Shown here in pieces: positions 7,564 to 14,813 of a stretch of DNA of 64,000 nucleotides. Within the stretch, counting starts at the first letter, position 1, and each line of letters opens with the position of its first letter. The DNA is from Nakamurella flavida (GTDB lineage: Bacteria; Actinomycetota; Actinomycetes; Mycobacteriales; Nakamurellaceae), in contig NZ_JAUSQV010000001.1 in NCBI RefSeq assembly GCF_030811475.1, forward strand, positions 2,925,001 through 2,989,000, in the 5' to 3' direction. The notes under the pieces were generated by a model. That model made no database searches. It saw nothing but the letters and a program-made list of their open reading frames with translations, and was not told the origin of the DNA. Position numbers and translations under genes: made by a program.

Positions 7564-8967
7564 TCAGTTCCCCTGGTCGGCCACGTAGTCGGCCTGCACC
7601 GAGGTGAGCAGCCCCTCCGGGGTCTGCTGGCCGGCGACCAGCGACTGCAGCTGCGGGGTCCAGCTCTTGGCGTAGATGGAGCCGTTGGCGTTGGCGATGA
7701 AGTCCATCGCGCCGTTGTCCTGGCCGACCTTCGCGCCGGCCTCCAGGGTCTGCGCGGTCACCGAACCGGCCTCGACCGTCGGCATGTAGGCATCGGCCGG
7801 GCCCATCGGGTGCGAACCACCGACGGTGACGCCGATGTCGCGGGCGGTCTGGTTCGTGGCCACCCAGTTCAGGAAGAACGCGGCGCAGTCGGCGTGCTCG
7901 GCGCCCGCGGCGATGCCGTAGGTGAGCGGCGCGGACATCGCGGCCTGCGCGCCCCCGGACTCGACCGGCGGGGTGAGGAAGAAGCCGACGTTGCCGGGCA
8001 TCTGCTTGTCCAGGTTCCCGGACTCCCAGTCGCCGTTGAACATGAACAGGCTCTCGCCGCCGGTGAAGCGGCTCATCATGGTCGCGTAGTCCATCGCGTT
8101 GATGTCGTCGGCGAAGAAGCCGGCGTCGATCCACTTCTTCAGGTGCTGGGCGGCCTGCTGGTTGGCCGGGGTGTCGATGGTGGCGCCGGACTTGCCGAAG
8201 ATCCAGTCGTTGATGTCCGTCGGGGAGCCGTAGACCGCCATCAGGTCCTGCAGCGGGAAGGCCAGGCCGCCGGTGGCGCCGCCGTTGAACTGGGCGATGG
8301 GGACGATGCCGGCGTCCTTCGCCTTCTGCAGGTCGGCGTCCAGCTCGGCCAGGGTGGTCGGGGCCGCCGTGATGCCGGCCTTGGCCGCGAGTTCCTTGTT
8401 GTAGAACACGCCGGTCATGGAGAAGTTGAGGCCCATCGCGAGAAGCGGTCCACTGCCCCGGGTCCCGTCCTCGGCCACGCGCAGCTGGGAGAGCTGCGAC
8501 TCGGGCCATGCGTCCCAGCCGAACGACGCGGCGTACCCGTCGAGGTCCTTGAGCAGGCCGTCTGCGGCGAGCGAGGACAGCTGCGGCAGGCGGATGAGGT
8601 CCGGCGGGCTGTCGGCCAGGGTGCGGGCGGCGTTCTGGGTGATGACCGCGAACTGGTCCTCGCGGATGTCCCAGGTGACGTTCGGGTACTGCTTCGTGAA
8701 CTCGTCGGTGAGGTCCTTCGGGAGCGGGAAGCCGGTCTCGAAGTAGGCCTTCATGGTCACCGGGTCGGTGCCGCAGTCGACGGGCCCGCTCGCGGCGGTG
8801 GCGGTGGAGCCGGCGGACGTCGCGGCTCCGGCGGCCGCGCTGGTGGACGCCGCGGTCGAGCCGCCCGGGGCCGAGCAGCCGACGACGGCCAGCAGGCTGC
8901 CCAGGGTGAGGGCGGTGGCGATCAGGCCGGGGGTACCGGCGCGGCGCCGGCGCAGTGCGTGGGTCAT
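7564..8967 (-). CDS. Extracellular sugar-binding lipoprotein of a CUT1 ABC importer
   Basis: 467 residues. A signal peptide ends in a lipobox (AVVGC), then comes a Ser/Thr/Ala-rich linker, then a family 1 type solute-binding fold beginning near TMKAYFETGF. Signature-like stretches include NKELAAKAGI and the hinge region near MFNGDWESG. The ATG at 8967 has an AAGGAG Shine-Dalgarno (8975-8980). It is first of the SBP-permease-permease run, lies downstream of an esterase, and is presumably under the LacI regulator encoded at 10193-11182. It delivers the sugar to the two permeases. Confidence 0.93.
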   Translation of the reverse strand: MTHALRRRRAGTPGLIATALTLGSLLAVVGCSAPGGSTAASTSAAAGAATSAGSTATAASGPVDCGTDPVTMKAYFETGFPLPKDLTDEFTKQYPNVTWDIREDQFAVITQNAARTLADSPPDLIRLPQLSSLAADGLLKDLDGYAASFGWDAWPESQLSQLRVAEDGTRGSGPLLAMGLNFSMTGVFYNKELAAKAGITAAPTTLAELDADLQKAKDAGIVPIAQFNGGATGGLAFPLQDLMAVYGSPTDINDWIFGKSGATIDTPANQQAAQHLKKWIDAGFFADDINAMDYATMMSRFTGGESLFMFNGDWESGNLDKQMPGNVGFFLTPPVESGGAQAAMSAPLTYGIAAGAEHADCAAFFLNWVATNQTARDIGVTVGGSHPMGPADAYMPTVEAGSVTAQTLEAGAKVGQDNGAMDFIANANGSIYAKSWTPQLQSLVAGQQTPEGLLTSVQADYVADQGN

Positions 8968-9035
8968 TCTCCGAACTCCTTCGTCTGGGGAATCACCGGC
9001 GGTCGAGGACCGTCCGCCGGGTGGTGCGGAACGGG

Positions 9036-10001
9036 TCAGGCGCCGGCGACCGGCGCGGGGTGGTGGGCCCGGTGCAGCGCCGTCAGGACGTCGGCGCGCC
9101 AGGTGCGGGCGGGCTCCCAGGTGCCGGTGAGGGCCAGGGAGCCGTGCACGGCCCCGGGGTAGCGGTGGTGTTCGACGGTCACGCCCGCCGCACGCAGGCG
9201 GGCGGCGAACAGCTCGCCCTCGTGGCGCAGGGGGTCGCATTCCGCGGTCATCACCCGGGTCGGGGGGAGGCCGGCGACGTCCGCGGCGTGCAGCGGTGAG
9301 GCCCGCGGGTCCGTCGCCCCGTCCGGGTCCGGGAGGTAGAGCTCCATGCCGGCCCGCATGTCCGCGACGGTGATGCCGTACTCGTCGCCCACTCCGGACG
9401 CCCGCATGGAATCCAGGGTCAGGTCCAGGGCGGGGACCTCCAGCACCTGCAGGGCGATGGCGGGACCGCCGCGGTCCCGGGCGGCCAGCGCCACGGCGGC
9501 GGCCAGCGTCGCACCGGCGGACACCCCGCCGATGGTCAGCACGTCCGGATCGCCGCCGAGGTCGGCGGCGTGCGCATGAACCCAGAGCAGGGCGGCGAGG
9601 CAGTCGTCGAACGGGGTGGGGAACGGGTGTTCGGGGGCCAGGCGGTAGTCGACGGCGACCACGACACAGTCCGCCGCGGCGGCGCGCTCGCGGCAGGTGG
9701 CGTCGACCACGAGCTCGTCGACCGATCCGAGCCAGAAGCCGCCGCCGTGCACGAACAGGTGCAGGGGCAGGGGGCCCGTCGCGGTCCGGGGCCGGTAGAC
9801 GTGCACGCGGACCGGCCCGGTCGGGGTGTCCACCACGTGGCGGGTCAGGTCGGCGCCGGCCGGGGCGGGCTCGCCGAAGCGCCGGAAGATCTCGTCGGAG
9901 GCGGCCAGGATGGCCCGCCGCCGCTGCGCCACGGGAACGTCCGGTGTGCCGGCGTCCGGCTTGAAGTCCAGGAAGGCCCGGACGGGTGCGTCGAGATCCA
10001 C
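9036..10001 (-). CDS. Alpha/beta hydrolase, HSL-family esterase
   Basis: 321 residues from the GTG at 10001, which has a strong GGGAGGG Shine-Dalgarno six bases away; an upstream ATG at 10124 would add 41 poorly conserved residues. The HSL oxyanion motif HGGG is at 85-88, the nucleophile Ser161 lies in GGVSAG, and the probable acid/base pair is Asp256 (ECDPLRHEG) and His286 (GAVHGS). No signal peptide is seen, so it is cytoplasmic. Placed between the LacI regulator and the sugar importer, it may deacylate the imported compound (for example an acetylated sugar). The substrate is inferred from context only. Confidence 0.88.
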   Translation of the reverse strand: MDLDAPVRAFLDFKPDAGTPDVPVAQRRRAILAASDEIFRRFGEPAPAGADLTRHVVDTPTGPVRVHVYRPRTATGPLPLHLFVHGGGFWLGSVDELVVDATCRERAAAADCVVVAVDYRLAPEHPFPTPFDDCLAALLWVHAHAADLGGDPDVLTIGGVSAGATLAAAVALAARDRGGPAIALQVLEVPALDLTLDSMRASGVGDEYGITVADMRAGMELYLPDPDGATDPRASPLHAADVAGLPPTRVMTAECDPLRHEGELFAARLRAAGVTVEHHRYPGAVHGSLALTGTWEPARTWRADVLTALHRAHHPAPVAGA

Positions 10002-10129
10002 GGCTGGCCCTCCCGTCCGGACTGCGTCGTCGGTCGACGCCGGAGCGGATCCCGCCGGGGGCGCGGGGCCGGCCGGGAGGGTGCACGTCGTCGTCCCCGA
10101 GAGGAAACCCCATCGCGACGGCACTCGTC

Positions 10130-10151
10130 AAGTGGTTTGTTAGAAGCACTT
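10130..10151. promoter_or_regulatory. Candidate operator/promoter in AT-rich island upstream of esterase-ABC operon
   Basis: AAGTGGTT (10130-10137), six bases, AAGCACTT (10144-10151): a 7-of-8 inverted repeat in a distinctly AT-rich patch about 130 bp upstream of the esterase start. A TTGACG hexamer on the minus strand overlaps it (10131-10126), but no good -10 follows at 17 bp. It is a possible site for the LacI-type regulator encoded just upstream, though it lacks the central CG typical of that family. Confidence 0.35.
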
Positions 10152-10192
10152 TTATGACCGACCCGGACGCTTTCGGCCCCGGTCGGGCGCCG

Positions 10193-11182
10193 TCAGGTGG
10201 TGGAGCGCGGGACGAGCTCCAGGTCGAGCACGGTCGTGGTCCGGACGGCGGTGCCGCCGCTCTCGAGCAGCAGCCGCAGCGCGGCCCGGCCCGACTCCTC
10301 GAACGGCTGCCGCACGGTCGTCAGATCGGCCGCGGCCGCGGACTCGCCGTCGTCGAACCCCATCACGGCGAGGTCCTGCGGCACCCGCAGGCCGCGGTCC
10401 CGGGCGGCCAGCAGGACCCCGACCGCGAGCAGGTCGTGATGGGCCATGACGGCCGTCGGTCGGTCGGGCCGGTCCAGCAACTGCGCGGCGGCCGCCCGGG
10501 CGCCGTCCACCGAGTTGTCGCTCGTCGCGGTGACGACCGCGGCGGGGCCGAAGGGGGCCATCACCTCGGTGAACCCGGTCAGCCGTTCGATCGCCTGCGA
10601 CCGGTAGTCGGCGACCTGGTGCTCCAGGAGATAGCCGCACCGGGTGTGTCCGCGGGCCACGAGATGCCGTGCCGCGCACCGGCCCCCCTCGACGTCGTCG
10701 ACCACGACCCGGCTGAACAGGTCACTCGCTGCGTCCACGGCGACCGTCGGGAGGCCCCGGCGGTGGAAGCGCTCGGCGATGTCCTGCTCGATGCCCAGGC
10801 CCATCACGATCAGCCCGTCGAGCCGACCGTGGATCGGCATGCTGGCCAGCGTCGGGGAGGACGTGGAGGCGGCCGACTCGTGATCGAACGCGACGATCTC
10901 GGTCCCCGCGGCATGGGCCGCGCCGAGCACCCCGGCCAGCCGCCGCAGGAACGAGGGGTAGGAGGTGAACGGGGCCATCACGCCGATCCGCCCGGTGCCC
11001 TTGCGGGCCAGATCCATGGCCTGCACCTTGGGGACGAAACCCAGTTCGTCGGCCGCGGCGAGCACCCGCTGCCGGGTGGCGGCGCTGACCCGCTCGGGTC
11101 GGTTCACCGCGTTGGAGACGGTGGAGATGCTGACGCCCGCCCGCTCGGCCACTTCGTAGATGGTGATGCGATCGGGCTGCAC
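10193..11182 (-). CDS. LacI-family transcriptional regulator
   Basis: 329 residues. The N-terminal helix-turn-helix (TIYEVAERAGVSISTVSNAVN, residues ~7-27) and hinge helix are followed by a periplasmic-binding-protein-like effector domain from ~60 (GRIGVMAPF). It ends at a canonical LacI C-terminus (LDLELVPRST). It is encoded upstream of, and on the same strand as, the esterase and sugar importer, so it most likely represses them until the transported sugar or a derivative binds. Confidence 0.93.
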   Translation of the reverse strand: MQPDRITIYEVAERAGVSISTVSNAVNRPERVSAATRQRVLAAADELGFVPKVQAMDLARKGTGRIGVMAPFTSYPSFLRRLAGVLGAAHAAGTEIVAFDHESAASTSSPTLASMPIHGRLDGLIVMGLGIEQDIAERFHRRGLPTVAVDAASDLFSRVVVDDVEGGRCAARHLVARGHTRCGYLLEHQVADYRSQAIERLTGFTEVMAPFGPAAVVTATSDNSVDGARAAAAQLLDRPDRPTAVMAHHDLLAVGVLLAARDRGLRVPQDLAVMGFDDGESAAAADLTTVRQPFEESGRAALRLLLESGGTAVRTTTVLDLELVPRSTT

Positions 11183-11348
11183 GTCGACCCTCTCGTCCTC
11201 GGGTCCGGTGATTCCGGCGGGCTGGTGATGGCTTCGCGCGAGGACGCTACGCGGGTCGGCGGTGCTCCCGCCGTGATGCCCGGGCCCCTGGCGAGTCCAC
11301 CTGTCCGGCGACGGGGCCGCACCGCCGCCGCTGGGTAGTGTCCGGTCG

Positions 11349-12632
11349 GTGCCACCGCCCCCGCTCGACCCGTCCGACCCCCTGGAGCGGCGGGGCGGCC
11401 CGCCGGTCCTGCCCTCGCTCCCCTCGTCCGCCCCGGCCCAGGAGCCCCGGATGCCGCGCGAGGTCGTCGTACTCGTCGGGGCGGCGTTCCTGGTCGCCGT
11501 CGGGTACGGCCTGATCGCGCCGGTCCTGCCCGCCTACGCGTCCGGCTTCGGCGTGTCCACCACCGCGGTCAGCGTGATCGTGTCGGCGTTCGCCCTTGCC
11601 CGCCTGCTGTTCTCGCCGTTCGCCGGTCGCCTGTTGCGTCGCCTGGCCGAGCGACCCCTCTATCTCGCCGGGCTGCTGATCGTCGCCGCGTCCAGCGTCG
11701 CGATCGCCTACTCGCCGGGCTATTCCGGTCTGCTCATCGCCCGCAGCGCCGGCGGGATCGGGTCGGCCCTGTTCACCATCTCCGGGCTGGCCCTCCTGGT
11801 CCGGGTCACCCCGGCCGCACTCCGCGGCCGGGCGTCGGCGATGTACGCGACGGGTTTCCTCCTCGGCGGCATCTCGGGTCCGCTCGTCGGCGGACTGCTG
11901 GCCACCTGGTCGATCCGGGCCCCGTTCCTCGGCTACGGGGCGCTGCTGGTGGTGGCCGCCGCGGTGGTGCAGTTCTCGCTCCGCCGCATCCCGAACCCGG
12001 TGCGGGACAGCACCGTCGTCCCCGTCGATCTGCGGGAGACGCTGCGGCTGAACGCTTTCCAGGCCGTGCTGTCGTCGAACTTCGCCGTGGGCTGGTCGGT
12101 GTTCGGGATCCGGATGGCGCTCGTCCCGCTGTTCGTCGTCCAGGTGCTCGACGCGGGGGAGGCGATGGCCGGGTGGGCGCTGACCGTCTTCGCGATCGGG
12201 AACGCCGCCGTGCTCACCGTCGTCGGGCGGTGGGTGGACCGGGTGGGTCGCCGGAGACCCATGATCATCGGGTTGGTCGTGTCCGCCGCGTCCCTGGGCC
12301 TGCTGGGCATCAGCACCCAGGTGTGGCAGCTGCTGGCCCTGTGTCTGCTGGGGGGCCTGGGCTCCGGTCTGATCACCCCGGCCCAGCAGGCCGTCGTCGC
12401 CGACGTGATGGGGGGCCGCCCGGGCGGGTCGGTCCTCGCGGTCTACCAGATGACCGGCGACGTCGGGGCGGTCGTCGGGCCGATCGTGGCCGGCCTGCTC
12501 GTCGACGCCAACGGCTTCGGGGTCGCCCTCGGGGTCGGGGCCGCGGTCGTCCTGGCCACCGTCCCGCTGTGGTTCCGCGCCCCCGAGACCCTGCCGCCCC
12601 GTCCGCCCGCGCAGCCGGCGGCGCGTCCCTGA
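11349..12632 (+). CDS. Major facilitator superfamily transporter
   Basis: 427 residues with 12 predicted membrane helices and a drug/H+ antiporter-like pattern: the motif-A-like loop after helix 2 reads AGRLLRRLAERP, and the second half has GRWVDRVGRRRPM. The GTG start at 11349 follows a TAGTGT -10-like box (11336-11341) by seven bases, which suits a leaderless mRNA, and the first 34 codons have G/C third positions. ATG 11451, with an AGGAG Shine-Dalgarno, is an alternative start giving 393 residues. The substrate is unknown. It is divergent from the LacI gene. Confidence 0.9.
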   Translation: MPPPPLDPSDPLERRGGPPVLPSLPSSAPAQEPRMPREVVVLVGAAFLVAVGYGLIAPVLPAYASGFGVSTTAVSVIVSAFALARLLFSPFAGRLLRRLAERPLYLAGLLIVAASSVAIAYSPGYSGLLIARSAGGIGSALFTISGLALLVRVTPAALRGRASAMYATGFLLGGISGPLVGGLLATWSIRAPFLGYGALLVVAAAVVQFSLRRIPNPVRDSTVVPVDLRETLRLNAFQAVLSSNFAVGWSVFGIRMALVPLFVVQVLDAGEAMAGWALTVFAIGNAAVLTVVGRWVDRVGRRRPMIIGLVVSAASLGLLGISTQVWQLLALCLLGGLGSGLITPAQQAVVADVMGGRPGGSVLAVYQMTGDVGAVVGPIVAGLLVDANGFGVALGVGAAVVLATVPLWFRAPETLPPRPPAQPAARP

Positions 12633-12707
12633 CCGGTGCCGCGGGGACCGGCACCCCACCACGGGCGTCAGAATCACCTCCGACGCAGCACGCCGCGAGG
12701 AGAGCCC

Positions 12708-13247
12708 ATGGACAGCCCGACCGCACCGCCCGCCCCCCAGCCCGACGACAAGGACTGGACCTGGGTGCTGGACGTGCCGTGCCCGGACTGCGGGTACGAC
12801 GCCGCGGCCGTCCCCGCGGCCGAGATCGGCGAGCGGATCCGCGCGCACGTCCCGACCTGGACAGCTGCGCTTGCCGCGCCGGACGCCGCGGCCCGGCCGT
12901 CGCCGCAGGTCTGGTCGGTGCTCGAGTACAGCTGCCACGTCCGGGACGTGCACCTGATCTTCGGTCGCCGGCTGGCGGCCATGCTCACGCAGGACGACCC
13001 GCTGTTCGACAACTGGGACCAGGACGCCACCGCCGTGGCCGAGCGCTACTGGACGCAGGACCCGATCACGGTCTCCGCCGCGCTGGCCGCCGCGGCTTGG
13101 GACACCGCCGACCGCTTCGCGGCGGTGGGGGACGGCGAGTGGATCCGCACCGGGCGGCGCAGCAACGGCTCCGTCTTCACCGTGCGGACAGTGGGCCTGT
13201 ACTACCTGCACGACCTGGTGCACCACGCCCACGACATCGCGTCCTGA
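12708..13247 (+). CDS. DinB-like (four-helix, metal-binding) protein
   Basis: 179 residues with the ATG after a GAGGAG Shine-Dalgarno. The sequence fits the DinB_2/YfiT-like fold: a His in the helix LEYSCHVRDVH and a C-terminal LHDLVHHAHDI would form the usual three-His metal site. An N-terminal CPDCGYD pair of cysteines is an extra. Members include thiol-dependent transferases such as mycothiol or bacillithiol S-transferases, so a mycothiol-linked detoxification role is possible but unproven. The stop abuts the stop of the convergent DUF1905 gene. Confidence 0.8.
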   Translation: MDSPTAPPAPQPDDKDWTWVLDVPCPDCGYDAAAVPAAEIGERIRAHVPTWTAALAAPDAAARPSPQVWSVLEYSCHVRDVHLIFGRRLAAMLTQDDPLFDNWDQDATAVAERYWTQDPITVSAALAAAAWDTADRFAAVGDGEWIRTGRRSNGSVFTVRTVGLYYLHDLVHHAHDIAS

Positions 13248-13550
13248 TCACGGTCGGACCCGACCCTCCCGGACCGTCATCCGGACGGTGACCACGTCGC
13301 CCAGCTCCAGGCCCTGCGGCCGCCGCACCGCGTCCTTCACGGGCAGGACGTAGCCGCCCGCCCGCGGCCACAGGGAGGTGGTGAAGGTGACGCTGCCGAG
13401 GACGGCGCGGACCGGGATCATGCCCCAGCCGTAGGTCACCGCCCGGGCCACCTCGGCGATGTCCTGGACCGCGTCGGGCGGCAGGACGAGGAAGTGGAAC
13501 GGCGCGGGCCCGCGCCACTCGACGATCTCGCCGGTGAACTCGACCTCCAC
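13248..13550 (-). CDS. DUF1905 domain protein
   Basis: 100 residues spanning a complete DUF1905 domain: FTGEIVEWRGPAPFHFLVLP at the start, then GWGMIPVRAVLG and GGYVLPVKDAVRR. The domain is a small beta-barrel of unknown function, often paired with a YdeI-type domain in other bacteria; here it stands alone. Its stop codon directly abuts that of the convergent DinB-like gene, the two stops forming TGATCA. Confidence 0.85.
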   Translation of the reverse strand: MEVEFTGEIVEWRGPAPFHFLVLPPDAVQDIAEVARAVTYGWGMIPVRAVLGSVTFTTSLWPRAGGYVLPVKDAVRRPQGLELGDVVTVRMTVREGRVRP

Positions 13551-13619
13551 GCCCGCCTCCTCGCCGCCGGGTGCCAGCGTCGCGCGGAGGACGGCACCTG
13601 TCGAGAGGGGAGAGACACG

Positions 13620-13648
13620 TCAGGCCCGGCCGCAGTGGCCGGGCCTGA
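13620..13648 (-). terminator. Terminator downstream of tRNA-Gly
   Basis: A perfect 12-bp inverted repeat, TCAGGCCCGGCC (13620-13631) and GGCCGGGCCTGA (13637-13648), with a 5-base loop. It lies ten bases beyond the 3' end of the tRNA gene on the minus strand. Confidence 0.8.
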
Positions 13649-13658
13649 CGATCACGAG

Positions 13659-13729
13659 AGCGGGCGACGAGAATCGAACTCGCGCTATCAGCTTGGGAAG
13701 CTGAAGTTCTGCCACTGAACTACGCCCGC
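13659..13729 (-). tRNA. tRNA-Gly (anticodon CCC)
   Basis: A 71-base cloverleaf. The acceptor stem GCGGGCG pairs with CGCCCGC, the D-arm starts TAGTTCAGTGG, and the anticodon stem TCAGC/GCTGA encloses loop TTCCCAA, giving anticodon CCC. The T-arm contains GAGTTCGATTCTC. CCA is not encoded. A strong terminator follows. No integrated element or duplicated tRNA 3' end was seen nearby. Confidence 0.95.
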
Positions 13730-13792
13730 AGAGGCAGGGGCCATGTTACCCGACCCCCGCGCTCCGCGGGCCCACGCCGTCGCCCGGGCGGA

Positions 13793-13993
13793 TCAGCCCG
13801 CGTCGGGTACGGAGTCCGGGTTCTCCTCGGGCTCGAAGGTGTCGGCCTCGCCGGAGCCGATGCCGACGCCGGTCTGCAGGCCGGGGATGGTGTCGCGGCC
13901 GCCGCCGGCCACGCCCTCGTCGGGCAGGGCGGCGTCGTCGGGGTCGACCTCGTGGGGAGTGGACGGATCGGTGTTCGAGCCAGCGGACGTCAT
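13793..13993 (-). CDS. Small acidic protein of unknown function
   Basis: 66 residues rich in Asp, Glu, Gly and Pro, without hydrophobic segments; probably disordered. The ATG at 13993 follows an AGGAG Shine-Dalgarno with suitable spacing, which supports translation. No family is recognised. It lies between tRNA-Gly and dcd. Confidence 0.6.
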   Translation of the reverse strand: MTSAGSNTDPSTPHEVDPDDAALPDEGVAGGGRDTIPGLQTGVGIGSGEADTFEPEENPDSVPDAG

Positions 13994-14072
13994 GGGGGTC
14001 TCCTACCTGTCGGCGCGTCGGTGTGCCGTCCTGCTCAGTCTGCCCGGTGCCCGGTCGGGCCACGCATCTGGC

Positions 14073-14078
14073 TAGGCT
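14073..14078 (+). promoter_or_regulatory. Probable -10 box of dcd, leaderless arrangement
   Basis: TAGGCT ends six bases before the dcd ATG, and no Shine-Dalgarno lies between them. In actinobacteria this spacing places transcription start on or next to the start codon. No clear -35 hexamer is seen. Confidence 0.45.
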
Positions 14079-14084
14079 GCGCGG

Positions 14085-14666
14085 ATGCTGCTGTCCGACC
14101 GCGACCTGCACGCGGAGATCGAGGCCGGGAACCTGGGCCTGGATCCCTACGACCCCGCGCTGGTCCAGCCGTCGAGCATCGACGTCCGGCTCGACCGCTT
14201 CTTCCGGGTCTTCAACAACTCGAAGTACACCCACATCGACCCGCAGATCCAGCAGGACGAGCTGACCACCCTGGTCGAGGTGGAGGGGGACGACGCCTTC
14301 GTCCTGCACCCGGGGGAGTTCGTCCTGGGGTCCACCTTCGAGGTCGTGTCGCTGTCCGACCAGCTGGCCGGCCGCCTCGAGGGCAAGTCCTCCCTCGGCC
14401 GCCTGGGGCTGCTCACCCACTCCACCGCGGGCTTCATCGATCCGGGGTTCAGCGGGCACATCACCCTCGAGCTGTCGAACGTGGCGAACCTGCCGATCAC
14501 CCTGTGGCCCGGCATGCGGATCGGCCAGCTGTGCCTGTTCCAGCTGGCCTCGCCCGCCCTGCACCCCTACGGCTCGGCCACCTACGGGTCCCGCTACCAG
14601 GGACAACGCGGCCCGACCCCGTCCCGGGCGTACCTGAACTTCAGCCGGGCCGACACCCAGCGCTGA
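14085..14666 (+). CDS. dcd: dCTP deaminase, probably bifunctional dCTP deaminase/dUTPase
   Basis: 193 residues, full length for the family. It converts dCTP to dUTP and, in the actinobacterial bifunctional form, on to dUMP for thymidylate synthesis. The signature KSSLGR lies at 101-106 and [15 protein letters not shown] follows at 111-125. Ser102, Arg106, Ala115 and Asp119 fall at the same numbering as in the characterised M. tuberculosis Dcd-Dut enzyme, including the Ala associated with the combined activity. Trimeric cytoplasmic enzyme. A small hairpin (14693-14707) follows. Confidence 0.95.
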   Translation: MLLSDRDLHAEIEAGNLGLDPYDPALVQPSSIDVRLDRFFRVFNNSKYTHIDPQIQQDELTTLVEVEGDDAFVLHPGEFVLGSTFEVVSLSDQLAGRLEGKSSLGRLGLLTHSTAGFIDPGFSGHITLELSNVANLPITLWPGMRIGQLCLFQLASPALHPYGSATYGSRYQGQRGPTPSRAYLNFSRADTQR

Positions 14667-14692
14667 TCCGCCCGAATCGTTGCACCGCGTAG

Positions 14693-14707
14693 CGCGTTCG
14701 TAACGCG
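14693..14707 (+). terminator. Short hairpin after dcd
   Basis: CGCGTT-CGT-AACGCG, a perfect 6-bp stem with a 3-base loop, 27 bases after the dcd stop. It is short for a terminator, but nothing else fits in the dcd-permease gap. Confidence 0.4.
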
Positions 14708-14784
14708 GACGGGTGGGGGCGGTAACAAGGCGGGCCTACTTTTCGCGCTGACCGGCTCCTGGGTGGGCGCCCAGCACCGTGACG

Positions 14785-14808
14785 CCCCCGTCGGTCCGTC
14801 GACGGGGG
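14785..14808 (+). promoter_or_regulatory. Hairpin covering the ribosome binding site of the NCS1 permease gene
   Basis: CCCCCGTCG (14785-14793) pairs perfectly with CGACGGGGG (14800-14808) across a 6-base loop. The 3' arm contains the only purine-rich Shine-Dalgarno-like stretch, ending five bases before the ATG at 14814. Folding would hide the ribosome binding site, so translation may be controlled by mRNA structure; the trigger is unknown. Confidence 0.5.
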
Positions 14809-14813
14809 ACCCC

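Noticed and set aside
11247-13232. 661-codon minus-strand frame opposite the MFS and DinB genes
   Set aside because: The plus strand has clear MFS helices and DinB motifs; the antisense product shows no domain.
13659-13729. tRNA-Gly as an integration site
   Set aside because: No integrase gene, duplicated tRNA end or foreign-looking segment is next to it.
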